Positions 8,692 to 17,450 are shown, counted from the first letter of the stretch. The stretch: DNA of 64,000 nt from Dysgonomonas gadei ATCC BAA-286 (GCF_000213555.1 NZ_GL891987.1:62001-126000); one strand, 5' to 3'. Numbers and translations: made by a program. Notes: a model not told the origin generated them from the letters alone.

Positions 8692-9951
8692 TTACTCATC
8701 TCTCAGTGCTTCTGTTGGTTGTATATCCGATGCTTTCTTTGCAGGATACCATACGGCAACAATTGCTATCAGTGCAAGGAAAAGGAATGTAAATCCATAG
8801 TTTATAAAATATTGTAAAATACCTGCGCTTTCTCCTTCCCTGTTAGGTATAGGTACATTGATGTCCCTGATTACATCTGTTACCGATACATTTATACAGA
8901 TTATGGTTGCTACGATACTTGCCAGAAACAGCAATAAGATAGTCTCCAATACAAACATATTTTTTACATTCGATTTTGATGCTCCCAATGCGATACGCAA
9001 TCCTATTTCACTCCGGCGCGATTGTATGCGGAACCAGAATGTCCCTATAATGCCGAGGAATATATTTACAATAAGGAAAGCTGTGATAGAATATATGCTT
9101 TTGAAATTGTTTTCATAACCATTCCAGTTCATATATTGCTCCCTGTCTTCTTCTATCGATATTACTGATGAGAGGTAATAAGGGCCTACTTCCAGTTGGT
9201 TTCGCATATCTTTAGTAAATTTCTCTTCGAAATTCTTATCGGCTTCCGGTTTTACCCTCACACACACTTCCCTGTATTCGGCTACATAATGGTGGTCCTT
9301 TTTCATAGGCCTGTAGAGGACGGCACTATAATTCTCATATTCATTTCTTTTGGTTTTAACAGCTGTTCCTATAACAGTCTCTTCATGTTCTCCTCCGGGG
9401 TTTGTACATTTTACTTCTTGTGGAAGTTTATTGGCTATCAGTCCGTCCCGTCCGGGGCTTATTATGATAGGCCTGCCTACAATTACATTATCCCAACTGA
9501 AGGGAGTACCCGAAAGGATATCTATTTTGAATACATTAAAAAATTCGGGAGTTATGGTTTTAAATTGGAAATACGCGCTTACCGAATCTATCATCATGTC
9601 TCCATTCGACCAGGAACCGGAATAAGGATAGGCTGAACTGGAATAACTTAGATACTCTATTGCCGGATAGCTTTTTATGCGATCATAAATAGTCCATATA
9701 TCGTCCCTCATTTCATTTTTCTTTTCTTCATCCGATGAGGCCAGTATTTCGCGTCCTTCATCTTTCAGATCTATTCCTATCCGGTATGTATGTTCTATAT
9801 TGAATCCCCGGGGTTCAAGATATCGCTTTGTCATAAAGTATAAATAATCGGTACAAAACCACAATATGCAAAACACGAGAATCAGTTCCAGTAATATCCA
9901 CGCATTTACCTTACGTTCTGTCCAAATCAGTTTTAAAATGTGCTTTATCAT
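8692..9951 (-). CDS. ABC transporter permease, FtsX/MacB-like (module B, gene 2)
   Basis: A 419-residue paralog of 6138-7409 with the same plan: N-terminal helix (about 18-40), periplasmic domain, three C-terminal helices and the signature RIQSRRSEIGLRIALGAS. The membrane domains are much more alike than the periplasmic domains, as expected if the copies specialised for different ligands or partners. It begins two bases after module B gene 1 and ends 23 bases before module A gene 1, the larger gap marking the boundary between the duplicated pairs. Confidence 0.9.
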   Translation of the reverse strand: MIKHILKLIWTERKVNAWILLELILVFCILWFCTDYLYFMTKRYLEPRGFNIEHTYRIGIDLKDEGREILASSDEEKKNEMRDDIWTIYDRIKSYPAIEYLSYSSSAYPYSGSWSNGDMMIDSVSAYFQFKTITPEFFNVFKIDILSGTPFSWDNVIVGRPIIISPGRDGLIANKLPQEVKCTNPGGEHEETVIGTAVKTKRNEYENYSAVLYRPMKKDHHYVAEYREVCVRVKPEADKNFEEKFTKDMRNQLEVGPYYLSSVISIEEDREQYMNWNGYENNFKSIYSITAFLIVNIFLGIIGTFWFRIQSRRSEIGLRIALGASKSNVKNMFVLETILLLFLASIVATIICINVSVTDVIRDINVPIPNREGESAGILQYFINYGFTFLFLALIAIVAVWYPAKKASDIQPTEALRDE

Positions 9952-9953
9952 GG

Positions 9954-11204
9954 TTATAAGTTATTTCGGTTAAGAGAATCTACTATATTTACGTTAGAGG
10001 CTCTGTAAGCCGGAATACCAGCCGAAAGAAGGTTCAGGAGCAGGCATACGAGAAATACAGCGAGGAATACCGGGAACGACACTAACGTTTCCAGCGGGAT
10101 AGAACTATCTTCTCCTACATCCAGGAGCCATTTCTTCAGCCACATTACCACAGCAAAAGAGAAGATAAGTCCTACGACACCCCCTATAAGGGATGTAATG
10201 AGGTTTTCGTATAGTACCTGCATCAGTATGACATATTTTTTTGCTCCGAATGCTTTTCTTATTCCTATTTCTTCTGTCCGTCTTTTTATTCGCGAAAGGC
10301 TAAAGCTGGACAGGTTTATGGCCGGTATGATCAATAAGATGGCCAAAACAAATATAATTTTCCTTATATTTCCTTTAATGTCCGGATCGCCGAGAGAGTT
10401 GGTCATTTTATGCACTGCGTGACTATACGGCCCTAAAAGTTTAAGTGTCCATTCTTCGTCTGTAGCATTGTACTTCCGCTCGGCTGCACGTACTTCTTCT
10501 ACAATGGTGTCAAAGTCTTTTTTGCTTTTTGCCAAAAATAAAATCTGAAAAGATCCCTGTTCGTAAGCAGAGCGTGATGTATATGGAATATAAATATCTG
10601 TAGAGGCATATTTGAATATTTGTGATACATCTTTCACTATTCCCACTATGGTATACGGTTTAAAATCGATGTGAATGGTTTTACCTAAAGCATTTTGATT
10701 CCCGTAAAGTGTTTTTGCTGTTTTTTCTGTTACAACGGCCTTTTTCAGACCAGATTTAAAATCCTCTTCACTGAATGGGCTACCTTCGGTAAACGAAAAA
10801 GACATGATTTTCCAGAAATTTGCATCTGTCGATTTCAATTCAAAAGGCATTCGTTCCATCAGGTCTTCAGATGTTGTTACCTGACTTTTGTTCCATGCAT
10901 TAGCTTGTATGCTGATTAATTCAGGAGACTTCATTTCCGACAGATAGTCCTTGTATACCTGGTAACTGGTATTACCATTGCTTTGCCTTCCTTTGTTGTT
11001 TTTCTGTTCTTTTATTTCGCCGCGGATGTACATCGTTCTGTCGCGGTTGACTTCGGGTGCTACACTTATATTTTTGATAGATTCGCTGACTATGAGAACC
11101 ATAATCATCATAATAGCCAATGCCGTTCCCGCAATAGTTATTATACTGATAAACTTGTTCTGTTTCAGCATTGCAATGGCTTGTTTGAAGTAGATCTTAT
11201 ACAT
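9954..11204 (-). CDS. ABC transporter permease, FtsX/MacB-like (module B, gene 1)
   Basis: A 416-residue paralog of 7412-8668. It opens with MYKIYFKQAIAMLKQNKF, has a first membrane helix at about 20-42, a periplasmic domain, and the FtsX signature SRIKRRTEEIGIRKAFGAKK before the last helices. It is the first of four permeases, 79 bases after the ATPase gene. One ATPase gene for four permeases implies that the ATPase is shared or that only one pair is used at a time. Confidence 0.9.
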   Translation of the reverse strand: MYKIYFKQAIAMLKQNKFISIITIAGTALAIMMIMVLIVSESIKNISVAPEVNRDRTMYIRGEIKEQKNNKGRQSNGNTSYQVYKDYLSEMKSPELISIQANAWNKSQVTTSEDLMERMPFELKSTDANFWKIMSFSFTEGSPFSEEDFKSGLKKAVVTEKTAKTLYGNQNALGKTIHIDFKPYTIVGIVKDVSQIFKYASTDIYIPYTSRSAYEQGSFQILFLAKSKKDFDTIVEEVRAAERKYNATDEEWTLKLLGPYSHAVHKMTNSLGDPDIKGNIRKIIFVLAILLIIPAINLSSFSLSRIKRRTEEIGIRKAFGAKKYVILMQVLYENLITSLIGGVVGLIFSFAVVMWLKKWLLDVGEDSSIPLETLVSFPVFLAVFLVCLLLNLLSAGIPAYRASNVNIVDSLNRNNL

Positions 11205-11283
11205 GATATGTGGTTTTCAATTGTCGGATAATCATATTAATACGAATTTGTTATTACCTGTATTTCTGTTGCCGGATAAAGGT

Positions 11284-11952
11284 CTATTCAACTCTTCTGC
11301 CATCAAAGAAGCGGATAATCCGTTTTGTGGTTTTGGCGATATGTTCATCATGCGTTACCATCACTATGGTTGTGCCTTCGTTGTTCAGTTCAAATAACAG
11401 GTCCATGATTTCAGCTCCCATTTTGCTGTCCAGATTTCCGGTAGGCTCATCGGCAAGTATGATCTGCGGGTCGCCGATGATAGCACGGGCGATAGCTACA
11501 CGTTGACATTGCCCGCCCGATAGTTGTGACGGGAAGTGTTTCATACGGTGCGATAAACCAACTTTCTCCAATACTTTTTTAGCCATCTCACGCCGGCTGC
11601 TATCTCCCGATTTGCGATAAAGAAGGGGGAGTTCCACATTGTCGAGCACATTGAGCGAGTTTATCAGATGGAAACTTTGAAATACAAAACCCAGAGTTTT
11701 ATTCCGGAACTCCGCCATCTCTTTATCTTTCATATTATGAGTTTCGGTATTACCGATAAGCACTTTACCCTCGCTGGGTACATCGAGCAGTCCCATGATG
11801 TTCAGCATTGTACTCTTTCCACAACCCGAAGGCCCCATTACGGAGAGGAAATCTCCTTTCTGCACTTCCAGATTTACATTTTCCAACGCTACTGTCTCGA
11901 CCTCTTTTGTGCGGTAAATCTTTGTTATACCTTGTAAGTTGATGATTGACAT
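11284..11952 (-). CDS. ABC transporter ATP-binding protein, LolD/MacB type
   Basis: A 222-residue ATPase with all expected motifs: Walker A GPSGCGKST (about 39-47), Q-loop FVFQSFHLI, signature LSGGQCQRVAIARA, Walker B IILADEPTGNLD and the H-loop histidine in MVTHDEH. GNLDSK after Walker B is typical of the LolD/MacB/FtsE group, which works with FtsX-like permeases. It follows the adaptor gene after 33 bases and precedes the four permeases it presumably energises. Confidence 0.95.
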   Translation of the reverse strand: MSIINLQGITKIYRTKEVETVALENVNLEVQKGDFLSVMGPSGCGKSTMLNIMGLLDVPSEGKVLIGNTETHNMKDKEMAEFRNKTLGFVFQSFHLINSLNVLDNVELPLLYRKSGDSSRREMAKKVLEKVGLSHRMKHFPSQLSGGQCQRVAIARAIIGDPQIILADEPTGNLDSKMGAEIMDLLFELNNEGTTIVMVTHDEHIAKTTKRIIRFFDGRRVE

Positions 11953-11985
11953 AATTTTATGAATTATAGGTTATTGATTTCTTGT

Positions 11986-13230
11986 TTATTTTATCTTTAT
12001 TGATTTCTTCCCCTTATATTGGCTCATATCAGAGACAATTACCTGTTCTCCCTGATTTAATCCATTGATCACTTCTACATATTCGAAGCTGCTCTCTCCC
12101 AGTTTCACTTTACGAATCTCTGCCTGCCCGTCTTTTACTACCCATAGTTCATATTCTCCTGCACCGATGTAGTAGGATGCATTTGGTATGCGTAAGGCAT
12201 CTTCCTGAATGCCATGCGATACAAATACGTCGGTTTTAAGCCCACTTCGCAGGCGTGAATTCCCTGCATCTTTCAGCATAACTATGAATTGGATAACCCC
12301 ATTTTTTACAGATGGCGTAATGTTGACGACGGTCCCTTCCAGTTGCAATTGTCCGATTTTGATGATTGCTTTTGCTCCTGTGCTTAATTTTTCGGCGTAG
12401 CTGTCTGCTATATCGGCTTCTACCTTAAAGTGGCTTAAATCGGATATAATCGCTATTTGCGTGCCTGCTGATACCTGCGAACCAATCTGGTTGTTTACAT
12501 AAGTCAGGGTTGCCTTTTGCGGCGACAGTATCCGTGCATCTTTTAGCAGGCGTGCACTTTCGGCTAACGATTTTTCAAAAATGCTTATTTCCAGTTCCTG
12601 TACTTTTGTTTCTGCAGAAGCGTTTTTCTTCTGATTCTCTATTTGTTGTTTCAGCTGTTGAAGCTCGAGTTTGGCTACTTCATAGTTCAATGCTGCCTGA
12701 CGCACTTTATCTGTTGTGCTTGCTCCGATACTGTCGAGGTATTGCTCATTTTTGAGTTCGGTCTGCATCTGTTTCAGGTTCATGTCTTTCACCTGCATCT
12801 GCATTTGCAGTTCCGATATTCTATTTTCGAGGGTAATCTTCGATTGGATCAGCTTGCTGGCCTTCATCTCTTTCTCGTCCAGTTTTTGGTTATAGTCCGT
12901 TTCTACGGAAGCCAGTTCCAGTTTCAGGATGGGTTCACCGGAAAGTACCGAATCCCCTGCATTTTTATATACTTCGAGTATTCGGCTGTTGATGGGGGAA
13001 ACGATAATTTCTTCGGTCAGAGGAATCACTTTGCCGGACGCATTTACTGTTACTTCTATTGTACCTTTATCCACTGTACCTATCGTTATACTTTTATAGG
13101 AGAGTGTGCTTTCCAGTATATTCATTAAGAAAATAATAACAATTATTATTGCCAATGCAATTATTCCATACCGGAGTATTAATTTCCGTTTTTCTTTTCG
13201 CTGTATACTGAGTGGTATTTCCCTGTCCAT
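11986..13230 (-). CDS. HlyD/MacA-family periplasmic adaptor
   Basis: A 414-residue protein with a short cytoplasmic N-terminus, one membrane anchor (about 18-38), a lipoyl-like half motif near 70-100, a long Gln/Lys/Glu-rich coiled coil (about 105-215) and beta-barrel and membrane-proximal domains to the end. This is the architecture of RND/ABC membrane fusion proteins joining an inner-membrane pump to TolC. It is the first gene of the export operon, so the promoter should lie in 13231-13497, where a palindrome at 13324-13339 is the best operator candidate. Confidence 0.92.
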   Translation of the reverse strand: MDREIPLSIQRKEKRKLILRYGIIALAIIIVIIFLMNILESTLSYKSITIGTVDKGTIEVTVNASGKVIPLTEEIIVSPINSRILEVYKNAGDSVLSGEPILKLELASVETDYNQKLDEKEMKASKLIQSKITLENRISELQMQMQVKDMNLKQMQTELKNEQYLDSIGASTTDKVRQAALNYEVAKLELQQLKQQIENQKKNASAETKVQELEISIFEKSLAESARLLKDARILSPQKATLTYVNNQIGSQVSAGTQIAIISDLSHFKVEADIADSYAEKLSTGAKAIIKIGQLQLEGTVVNITPSVKNGVIQFIVMLKDAGNSRLRSGLKTDVFVSHGIQEDALRIPNASYYIGAGEYELWVVKDGQAEIRKVKLGESSFEYVEVINGLNQGEQVIVSDMSQYKGKKSIKIK

Positions 13231-13323
13231 TTCTGAAATTATTTAGTATTCCATACTTTATTTATCAATGAATATGCCAATAAGTCAATATGTTTATTTT
13301 CAATGTTTTGATGATATCCAGAT

Positions 13324-13339
13324 TGTCCGTTTTCGGACA
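13324..13339. promoter_or_regulatory. Palindrome TGTCCGttttCGGACA, candidate activator site for the efflux operon
   Basis: Six-base perfect arms separated by TTTT, centred about 101 bases upstream of the adaptor ATG. Dimeric Fis-type regulators bind such palindromes 80-150 bases upstream of sigma-54 promoters, which fits the regulator at 3040-4404. A sigma-54-like TTGGCA (13275-13280, minus) precedes TTGAT (13264-13268), but the spacing is one base too long and the -12 GC is missing, so the promoter itself is uncertain. The divergent VWA gene could share the site. Confidence 0.5.
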
Positions 13340-13497
13340 GTTGTGTACGGAAAGTAATATTCGGGCCAGCATGTTTTATTGCTATTTTCTTTTATTGGAT
13401 GCTTTATATTTAACTTTCCTCATTATATTTATGGAATTTATATCAAAACGCAATCTATCTTATAAACTACTTAGTCATTAATCTAATTATTTATACT

Positions 13498-15309
13498 ATG
13501 GGACTACAAACAAAACGATACATCATCCTACTTTTAACATGCTGCTTTTTCATGTTCTCTTACGCTGTACATGCCATTACTGTAACAGGTACAGTGAGAG
13601 AAGATAATGGAGATGAACTGATAGGTGTATCGGTGATGGTGAAAGGCACCACAAAAGGAACGGTAACAGATGTTAATGGAGAGTATACCATCGAAGCTAA
13701 TATAGGAGATCAGCTTCAGTTTAATTATGTGGGATTTATATCACAAACAATTAAGGTAACCAGATCAAAACATGATGTAGTGCTAAAAGAAGACAATAAA
13801 TCGCTTGATGAGATGGTAGTAATAGGCTACGGGGTATCATCTTCAGATAGTTATTCTTCATATTCCTACAGCGAACCAGTACCTCCTGCCTATTTCGATA
13901 ATACTGAAAGTTACAGGGCATTTACTGATAATAAGTTTGTCAAGGTTTCTGCTGAGCCTCTTTCTACTTTCTCCATAGATGTGGATAAGGCTTCGTATAG
14001 TAATATGCGCCGTTTCATCAATAAGGGTGAAGTGCCTCCTGCAGATGCTATCCGTGTAGAAGAGCTGGTAAATTACTTTAAATATGATTATCCGAAGCCT
14101 GAGGGGGATGACCCTGTAGCATTCGGGATAGAGGTAGGGAAATGTCCATGGGATGGTAAACACCGTTTGGTGAAGATAGGTCTGAAAGCTCGAGAGATAG
14201 ATACGGATAACCTGCCTGCGACCAATTTTGTATTCCTGATTGATGTTTCGGGTTCGATGGATTGGGATGGCAAGCTCGATCTGGTAAAATCATCTATGAA
14301 GCTTCTGGTAAATAATCTTCGCCCTATCGACCGTGTTGCCATAGTGGTATATGCGGGTGCAGCAGGACAGGTATTGCCTTCTACTCCAGGCAGTGAGAAG
14401 TCTAAGATATTGGAGTCTCTCAACGGCTTGACAGCAGGTGGTTCTACAGCAGGTGGCGAAGGAATAGTACTTGCTTACAAAATTGCGAAAGAGAACCTTA
14501 TTGAAGGAGGAAATAACCGTATAATCCTTTGTACAGACGGGGATTTTAATGTAGGTGTATCCAGTAACGACGGATTGGAGAAGCTGATTGAGAATGAACG
14601 TAAATCGGGTGTATTCTTATCAATACTCGGTTATGGAATGGGCAACTATAAGGATGATAAAATGCAGACACTTGCTCAGGCTGGGAATGGTAATCACGCT
14701 TATATAGATAATATGCAGGAAGCAAATAAAGTATTGGTTTCCGAGTTTGGAGGGACTATGTTTACTGTGGCTAAAGATGTCAAGTTACAGATAGAGTTTA
14801 ACCCTCTGAAAGTTGATTCCTATAGGCTGATAGGTTATGAAACCCGTTTGCTGGAAAAAGAAGATTTTAATAATGACCAGAAAGATGCCGGAGATATGGG
14901 TATGGGACATACTGTGACAGCTTTCTACGAGGTAATACCTGCTAAAGAGAAGAAAGATAAGAAGAGTAAGGGAGAAGATACGTCTGTAGATCCGCTCAAA
15001 TATCAGACAATGTCTCCTACAGGTTCGGATGAGTTGCTGACAGTTAAATTAAGATATAAACATCCCGAAAGTGAGGAGAGCAAGCTAATGTCTGTGCCTG
15101 TGATAGACGATGGCCTGGATAATGTCTCCGAGGACTTTAAATTCGGATCTGCGGTGGCTATGTTCGGTATCATGCTTCGTGATGATAAGCAACATGGTTC
15201 AGGTGACCTGTATAAGGTTATTTCACGGGCCAGATCGGGTTATGGAAAAGATGAGGATGGGTATCGAAGGGAGTTTGTTCGATTGGTACAGTCGCTAACC
15301 GGAGAGTGA
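13498..15309 (+). CDS. VWA-domain protein (YfbK-like) with SusC-type N-terminal domain
   Basis: A 603-residue exported protein. A signal peptide (about 1-26) is followed by a carboxypeptidase-regulatory-like beta-sandwich (VTGTVREDNGDELIGVSVM and on, about 29-100) and then SLDEMVVIGYG, the segment found at the start of SusC-type TonB-dependent transporters. No beta-barrel follows. Instead there is a YfbK-type N-region, a von Willebrand A domain with MIDAS motif DVSGS (Asp about 249), and the C-terminal domain of YfbK proteins (DUF3520). It probably acts in the periplasm or on the surface in metal-dependent protein contacts. A terminator follows at 15329-15359. Confidence 0.88.
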   Translation: MGLQTKRYIILLLTCCFFMFSYAVHAITVTGTVREDNGDELIGVSVMVKGTTKGTVTDVNGEYTIEANIGDQLQFNYVGFISQTIKVTRSKHDVVLKEDNKSLDEMVVIGYGVSSSDSYSSYSYSEPVPPAYFDNTESYRAFTDNKFVKVSAEPLSTFSIDVDKASYSNMRRFINKGEVPPADAIRVEELVNYFKYDYPKPEGDDPVAFGIEVGKCPWDGKHRLVKIGLKAREIDTDNLPATNFVFLIDVSGSMDWDGKLDLVKSSMKLLVNNLRPIDRVAIVVYAGAAGQVLPSTPGSEKSKILESLNGLTAGGSTAGGEGIVLAYKIAKENLIEGGNNRIILCTDGDFNVGVSSNDGLEKLIENERKSGVFLSILGYGMGNYKDDKMQTLAQAGNGNHAYIDNMQEANKVLVSEFGGTMFTVAKDVKLQIEFNPLKVDSYRLIGYETRLLEKEDFNNDQKDAGDMGMGHTVTAFYEVIPAKEKKDKKSKGEDTSVDPLKYQTMSPTGSDELLTVKLRYKHPESEESKLMSVPVIDDGLDNVSEDFKFGSAVAMFGIMLRDDKQHGSGDLYKVISRARSGYGKDEDGYRREFVRLVQSLTGE

Positions 15310-15328
15310 TAATTTAATCAATTAATAT

Positions 15329-15359
15329 AAAGAGAGTTATCAGAATGATGGCTCTCTTT
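15329..15359 (+). terminator. Terminator after the VWA gene
   Basis: AAAGAGAG pairs with CTCTCTTT across a 15-base loop, starting 19 bases after the stop codon; the T run is short (TTTCTC). Confidence 0.55.
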
Positions 15360-15385
15360 CTCTATGAGTTAGCTACAAAGAAAAA

Positions 15386-15411
15386 AGACACCCACATTTC
15401 TGTAAGTGTCT
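15386..15411 (-). terminator. Terminator of the tRNA transcript
   Basis: Read on the minus strand, AGACAC and GTGTCT form a stem directly followed by a T run (15381-15386), ten bases after the end of tRNA-Gly. Confidence 0.65.
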
Positions 15412-15420
15412 CTTCATCAG

Positions 15421-15493
15421 AGCGGAAGACGGGGCTCAAACCCGCGACCCTCAGCTTGGAAGGCTAATGCTCTATCAACTGAGCTACTTCCGC
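15421..15493 (-). tRNA. tRNA-Gly (anticodon TCC)
   Basis: The 73-base gene folds as a cloverleaf: acceptor GCGGAAG/CTTCCGC, D-arm GCTC...GAGC, anticodon loop CTTCCAA with anticodon TCC, and a T-arm with GGTTTGAGCC (GGTTCGA-like). The discriminator is U, as usual for bacterial tRNA-Gly. No CCA is encoded. It is transcribed after tRNA-Tyr with eight bases between them. Confidence 0.95.
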
Positions 15494-15501
15494 AAAGTAT
15501 G

Positions 15502-15584
15502 TGGGCAGTGAAGGATTCGAACCTCCGAAGACGTAAGTCAGCTGAGTTACAGTCAGCCCCAGTTGGCCACTTTGGTAACTGCCC
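15502..15584 (-). tRNA. tRNA-Tyr (anticodon GTA)
   Basis: An 83-base gene with a long variable arm, as expected for bacterial tRNA-Tyr. Acceptor GGGCAGT/ACTGCCC, anticodon loop CTGTAAC with anticodon GTA, T-arm with GGTTCGAATCC, discriminator A, no encoded CCA. It is first in the two-tRNA transcript. Confidence 0.95.
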
Positions 15585-15602
15585 TTTTATCTTTAGCGAA
15601 TG

Positions 15603-15610
15603 CAAAGGTA
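15603..15610 (-). promoter_or_regulatory. -7 box TACCTTTG for the tRNA transcript
   Basis: The minus strand reads TACCTTTG, a match to TAnnTTTG; start of transcription is expected about seven bases on, some 12 bases before tRNA-Tyr. Confidence 0.6.
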
Positions 15611-15620
15611 ATATATTTAT

Positions 15621-16118
15621 TTATTCCTCCAAATTTCTACGATAAAAATCTATCATTTTTAGTGCTGTAATAGCGCATTCATCCCCTTTGTTACCATGAC
15701 GACCACCGGCACGTTCTTCAGCCTGCTGCATATTGTCAGTGGTCAACAGCCCGAATATGAACGGTATATCGTAACGGATATTCATATCGGCGATACCTTG
15801 CGTTACACCGCTGCAAACGTAGTCGAAATGCGGAGTATCTCCTCTGACTACACAGCCCAATGCGATTACTGCATCTATTCCTTTATTTTCTACCATATGC
15901 TTCGAGCCGAATATCAGTTCGAAACTACCCGGAACAAAATCAATCAGGATATTTTCTTTTTTTACTCCATGCTTTATCAGTGTATTGAAAGCGCCCTGGA
16001 GTAGGGGAGTGGTTACAGTTTCGTTCCATTCCGAAACTACAATCCCTATTTTCATATCTTCGCCGTTAGGAACTGTTTCGGGATTATAAGATGATAAGTT
16101 GTGATATGCTGTTGCCAT
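15621..16118 (-). CDS. ribH: 6,7-dimethyl-8-ribityllumazine synthase
   Basis: A 165-residue enzyme for the penultimate step of riboflavin synthesis, joining 5-amino-6-ribitylaminouracil and a four-carbon butanone phosphate. Recognisable parts are IGIVVSEWNETVT near 25, the binding loop PGSFEL near 65, ALGCVVRGDTPHFDYVCSG near 88-106 with the catalytic His in the DTPHFDY stretch, and GVTQGI. Length is normal for the family, which assembles as pentamers or 60-mer shells. It has its own -7 box at 16141-16148; other rib genes are not nearby. Confidence 0.96.
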   Translation of the reverse strand: MATAYHNLSSYNPETVPNGEDMKIGIVVSEWNETVTTPLLQGAFNTLIKHGVKKENILIDFVPGSFELIFGSKHMVENKGIDAVIALGCVVRGDTPHFDYVCSGVTQGIADMNIRYDIPFIFGLLTTDNMQQAEERAGGRHGNKGDECAITALKMIDFYRRNLEE

Positions 16119-16140
16119 AATTATTCTGTTTGTTTTTGAG

Positions 16141-16148
16141 CAAAGATA
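16141..16148 (-). promoter_or_regulatory. -7 box TATCTTTG for ribH
   Basis: TATCTTTG on the minus strand, 23 bases before the ribH ATG, matches TAnnTTTG. It sits in the 55-base gap between deoC and ribH, so ribH is probably transcribed separately. Confidence 0.6.
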
Positions 16149-16173
16149 AGTTTTTTTTTAATACGTATGCTTC

Positions 16174-17040
16174 TTATTCCTTTATGCTATCTAGCAAATT
16201 ATCGGCCAGACGGCTTGCCCCTATACGGAAATACTCATTATTCAAATATTCTTCGCCTAAGACCTCTTTTACAATCGTGTAATATTTGACAGCATCTGCG
16301 GTGGTAGAAATTCCTCCCGATGCTTTAAAACCTACTTTTCGGCCTGTTTTCACCGTGTATTCCCTGATAGCTGTACACATTACATATGCGGCCTCCGGAG
16401 TGGCCCCTTCATAACCTTTTCCTGTGGATGTTTTGATAAAGTCAGCTCCCGAGTATAGGGCCAGGAGGGATGCTTTCATTATGTTCTTAGCAGATTTCAG
16501 CGCCCCTGTTTCCAGTATGACCTTTAATTTTGCCTCGCGGCAGGCGTGTTTTATTTCGTCTATTTCCTCGCTCAGTTCCTCATAGTTTTCATCTAAGAAA
16601 AAGCCCAGATTGAGAACGATATCGATTTCGTCTGCACCACTGGCTATCGCGAGTGCCGTTTCTGCTATTTTCACTTCTGTAAATGTCTGTGACGAAGGGA
16701 ATCCTCCGGCTACAGAAGCGATTTTTACATCGGCTGTAAGGGCTTCCTTTACAGTTTCGATGAAATTAGGATATACACAAATAGCTGCTACATTGGCTAC
16801 ATCGGATGCTCCGTCCCGCTCGTTCACCTTCTCGGTAAACTTCCAGATGTCTTCGCGTGTATCAGTTGCATTTAGCGAGGTCAGGTCTATGCACGAGTAT
16901 AGTCTTTTATATACCTCTCTATTGTTATTCTGAGCGAATTTCTTGCTTATTATTTCCTCTACTTTTTCAGCTATATCAGCATCTTTGAGGTCTGTTTTAT
17001 ACTTCTTTAGTGTATCGGTATATTTATTTATTTCTGCCAT
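16174..17040 (-). CDS. deoC: Deoxyribose-phosphate aldolase
   Basis: A 288-residue class I aldolase that cleaves 2-deoxyribose 5-phosphate to glyceraldehyde 3-phosphate and acetaldehyde in deoxynucleoside breakdown. The Schiff-base Lys lies in FIKTSTGKGYEGAT, with a second conserved Lys in KVILETGAL and the phosphate-binding VGFKASGGIST near the C-terminus. The TIM barrel starts after an N-terminal helical extension of about 40 residues. It is the last gene of the group dtd, mazG-like, deoC, 83 bases after the mazG-like gene. Confidence 0.95.
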   Translation of the reverse strand: MAEINKYTDTLKKYKTDLKDADIAEKVEEIISKKFAQNNNREVYKRLYSCIDLTSLNATDTREDIWKFTEKVNERDGASDVANVAAICVYPNFIETVKEALTADVKIASVAGGFPSSQTFTEVKIAETALAIASGADEIDIVLNLGFFLDENYEELSEEIDEIKHACREAKLKVILETGALKSAKNIMKASLLALYSGADFIKTSTGKGYEGATPEAAYVMCTAIREYTVKTGRKVGFKASGGISTTADAVKYYTIVKEVLGEEYLNNEYFRIGASRLADNLLDSIKE

Positions 17041-17123
17041 ATTAAGTAATTGATATAATTATTGTCGGGTTATAATTTGTTCTTGTTGTATCACTTATCA
17101 AAGTAACAAGCAGGCTTATGGGG

Positions 17124-17450
17124 TTATTTCAATTTTTCATTATTCTTATGCCTGTCTTTATCCCTGTTTGTTTTCTTTTCCAGATTTTTTTGAAAAGCTT
17201 CTGTAAGGTTTATTCCTGTCTGGTTTGCTAAGCATATCAGTACCCAAAGCACATCGGCCATTTCGTCTCCCAGGTTTTTGTCCAGATCAGATTTCTTGAA
17301 GGACTGATCTCCGTATGTGCGGGCCATAATACGTGCCAGTTCACCGACCTCTTCAGTGAGGATGGTCATATTGGTGAGTTCGCTGAAATAGCGTACTCCG
17401 ATTGTTTTAATCCAGTTGTCAACCTCCAGTTGAGCTTCTTCTATTGTCAT
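17124..17450 (-). CDS. MazG-like nucleotide pyrophosphohydrolase
   Basis: A 108-residue single-domain member of the all-alpha NTP pyrophosphatase superfamily. The metal-binding pattern EExxE...ExxD is seen as EEVGE (about 29-33) and DEMADVLW (about 62-69). Such proteins remove non-canonical or damaged nucleotides. Its ATG overlaps the dtd stop codon by one base (TAATG), indicating translational coupling. The C-terminal 20 residues are Lys/Asn-rich and probably disordered. Confidence 0.88.
   Translation of the reverse strand: MTIEEAQLEVDNWIKTIGVRYFSELTNMTILTEEVGELARIMARTYGDQSFKKSDLDKNLGDEMADVLWVLICLANQTGINLTEAFQKNLEKKTNRDKDRHKNNEKLK

Noticed and set aside
13264..13280. Sigma-54 promoter TTGGCA...TTGAT upstream of the adaptor gene
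   Set aside because: The -12 element lacks GC and spacing is one base too long, so I do not call it a promoter.
13290..13481. 63-codon ORF before the VWA gene
   Set aside because: It covers the candidate operator and has random-looking, hydrophobic composition from AT-rich leader DNA.
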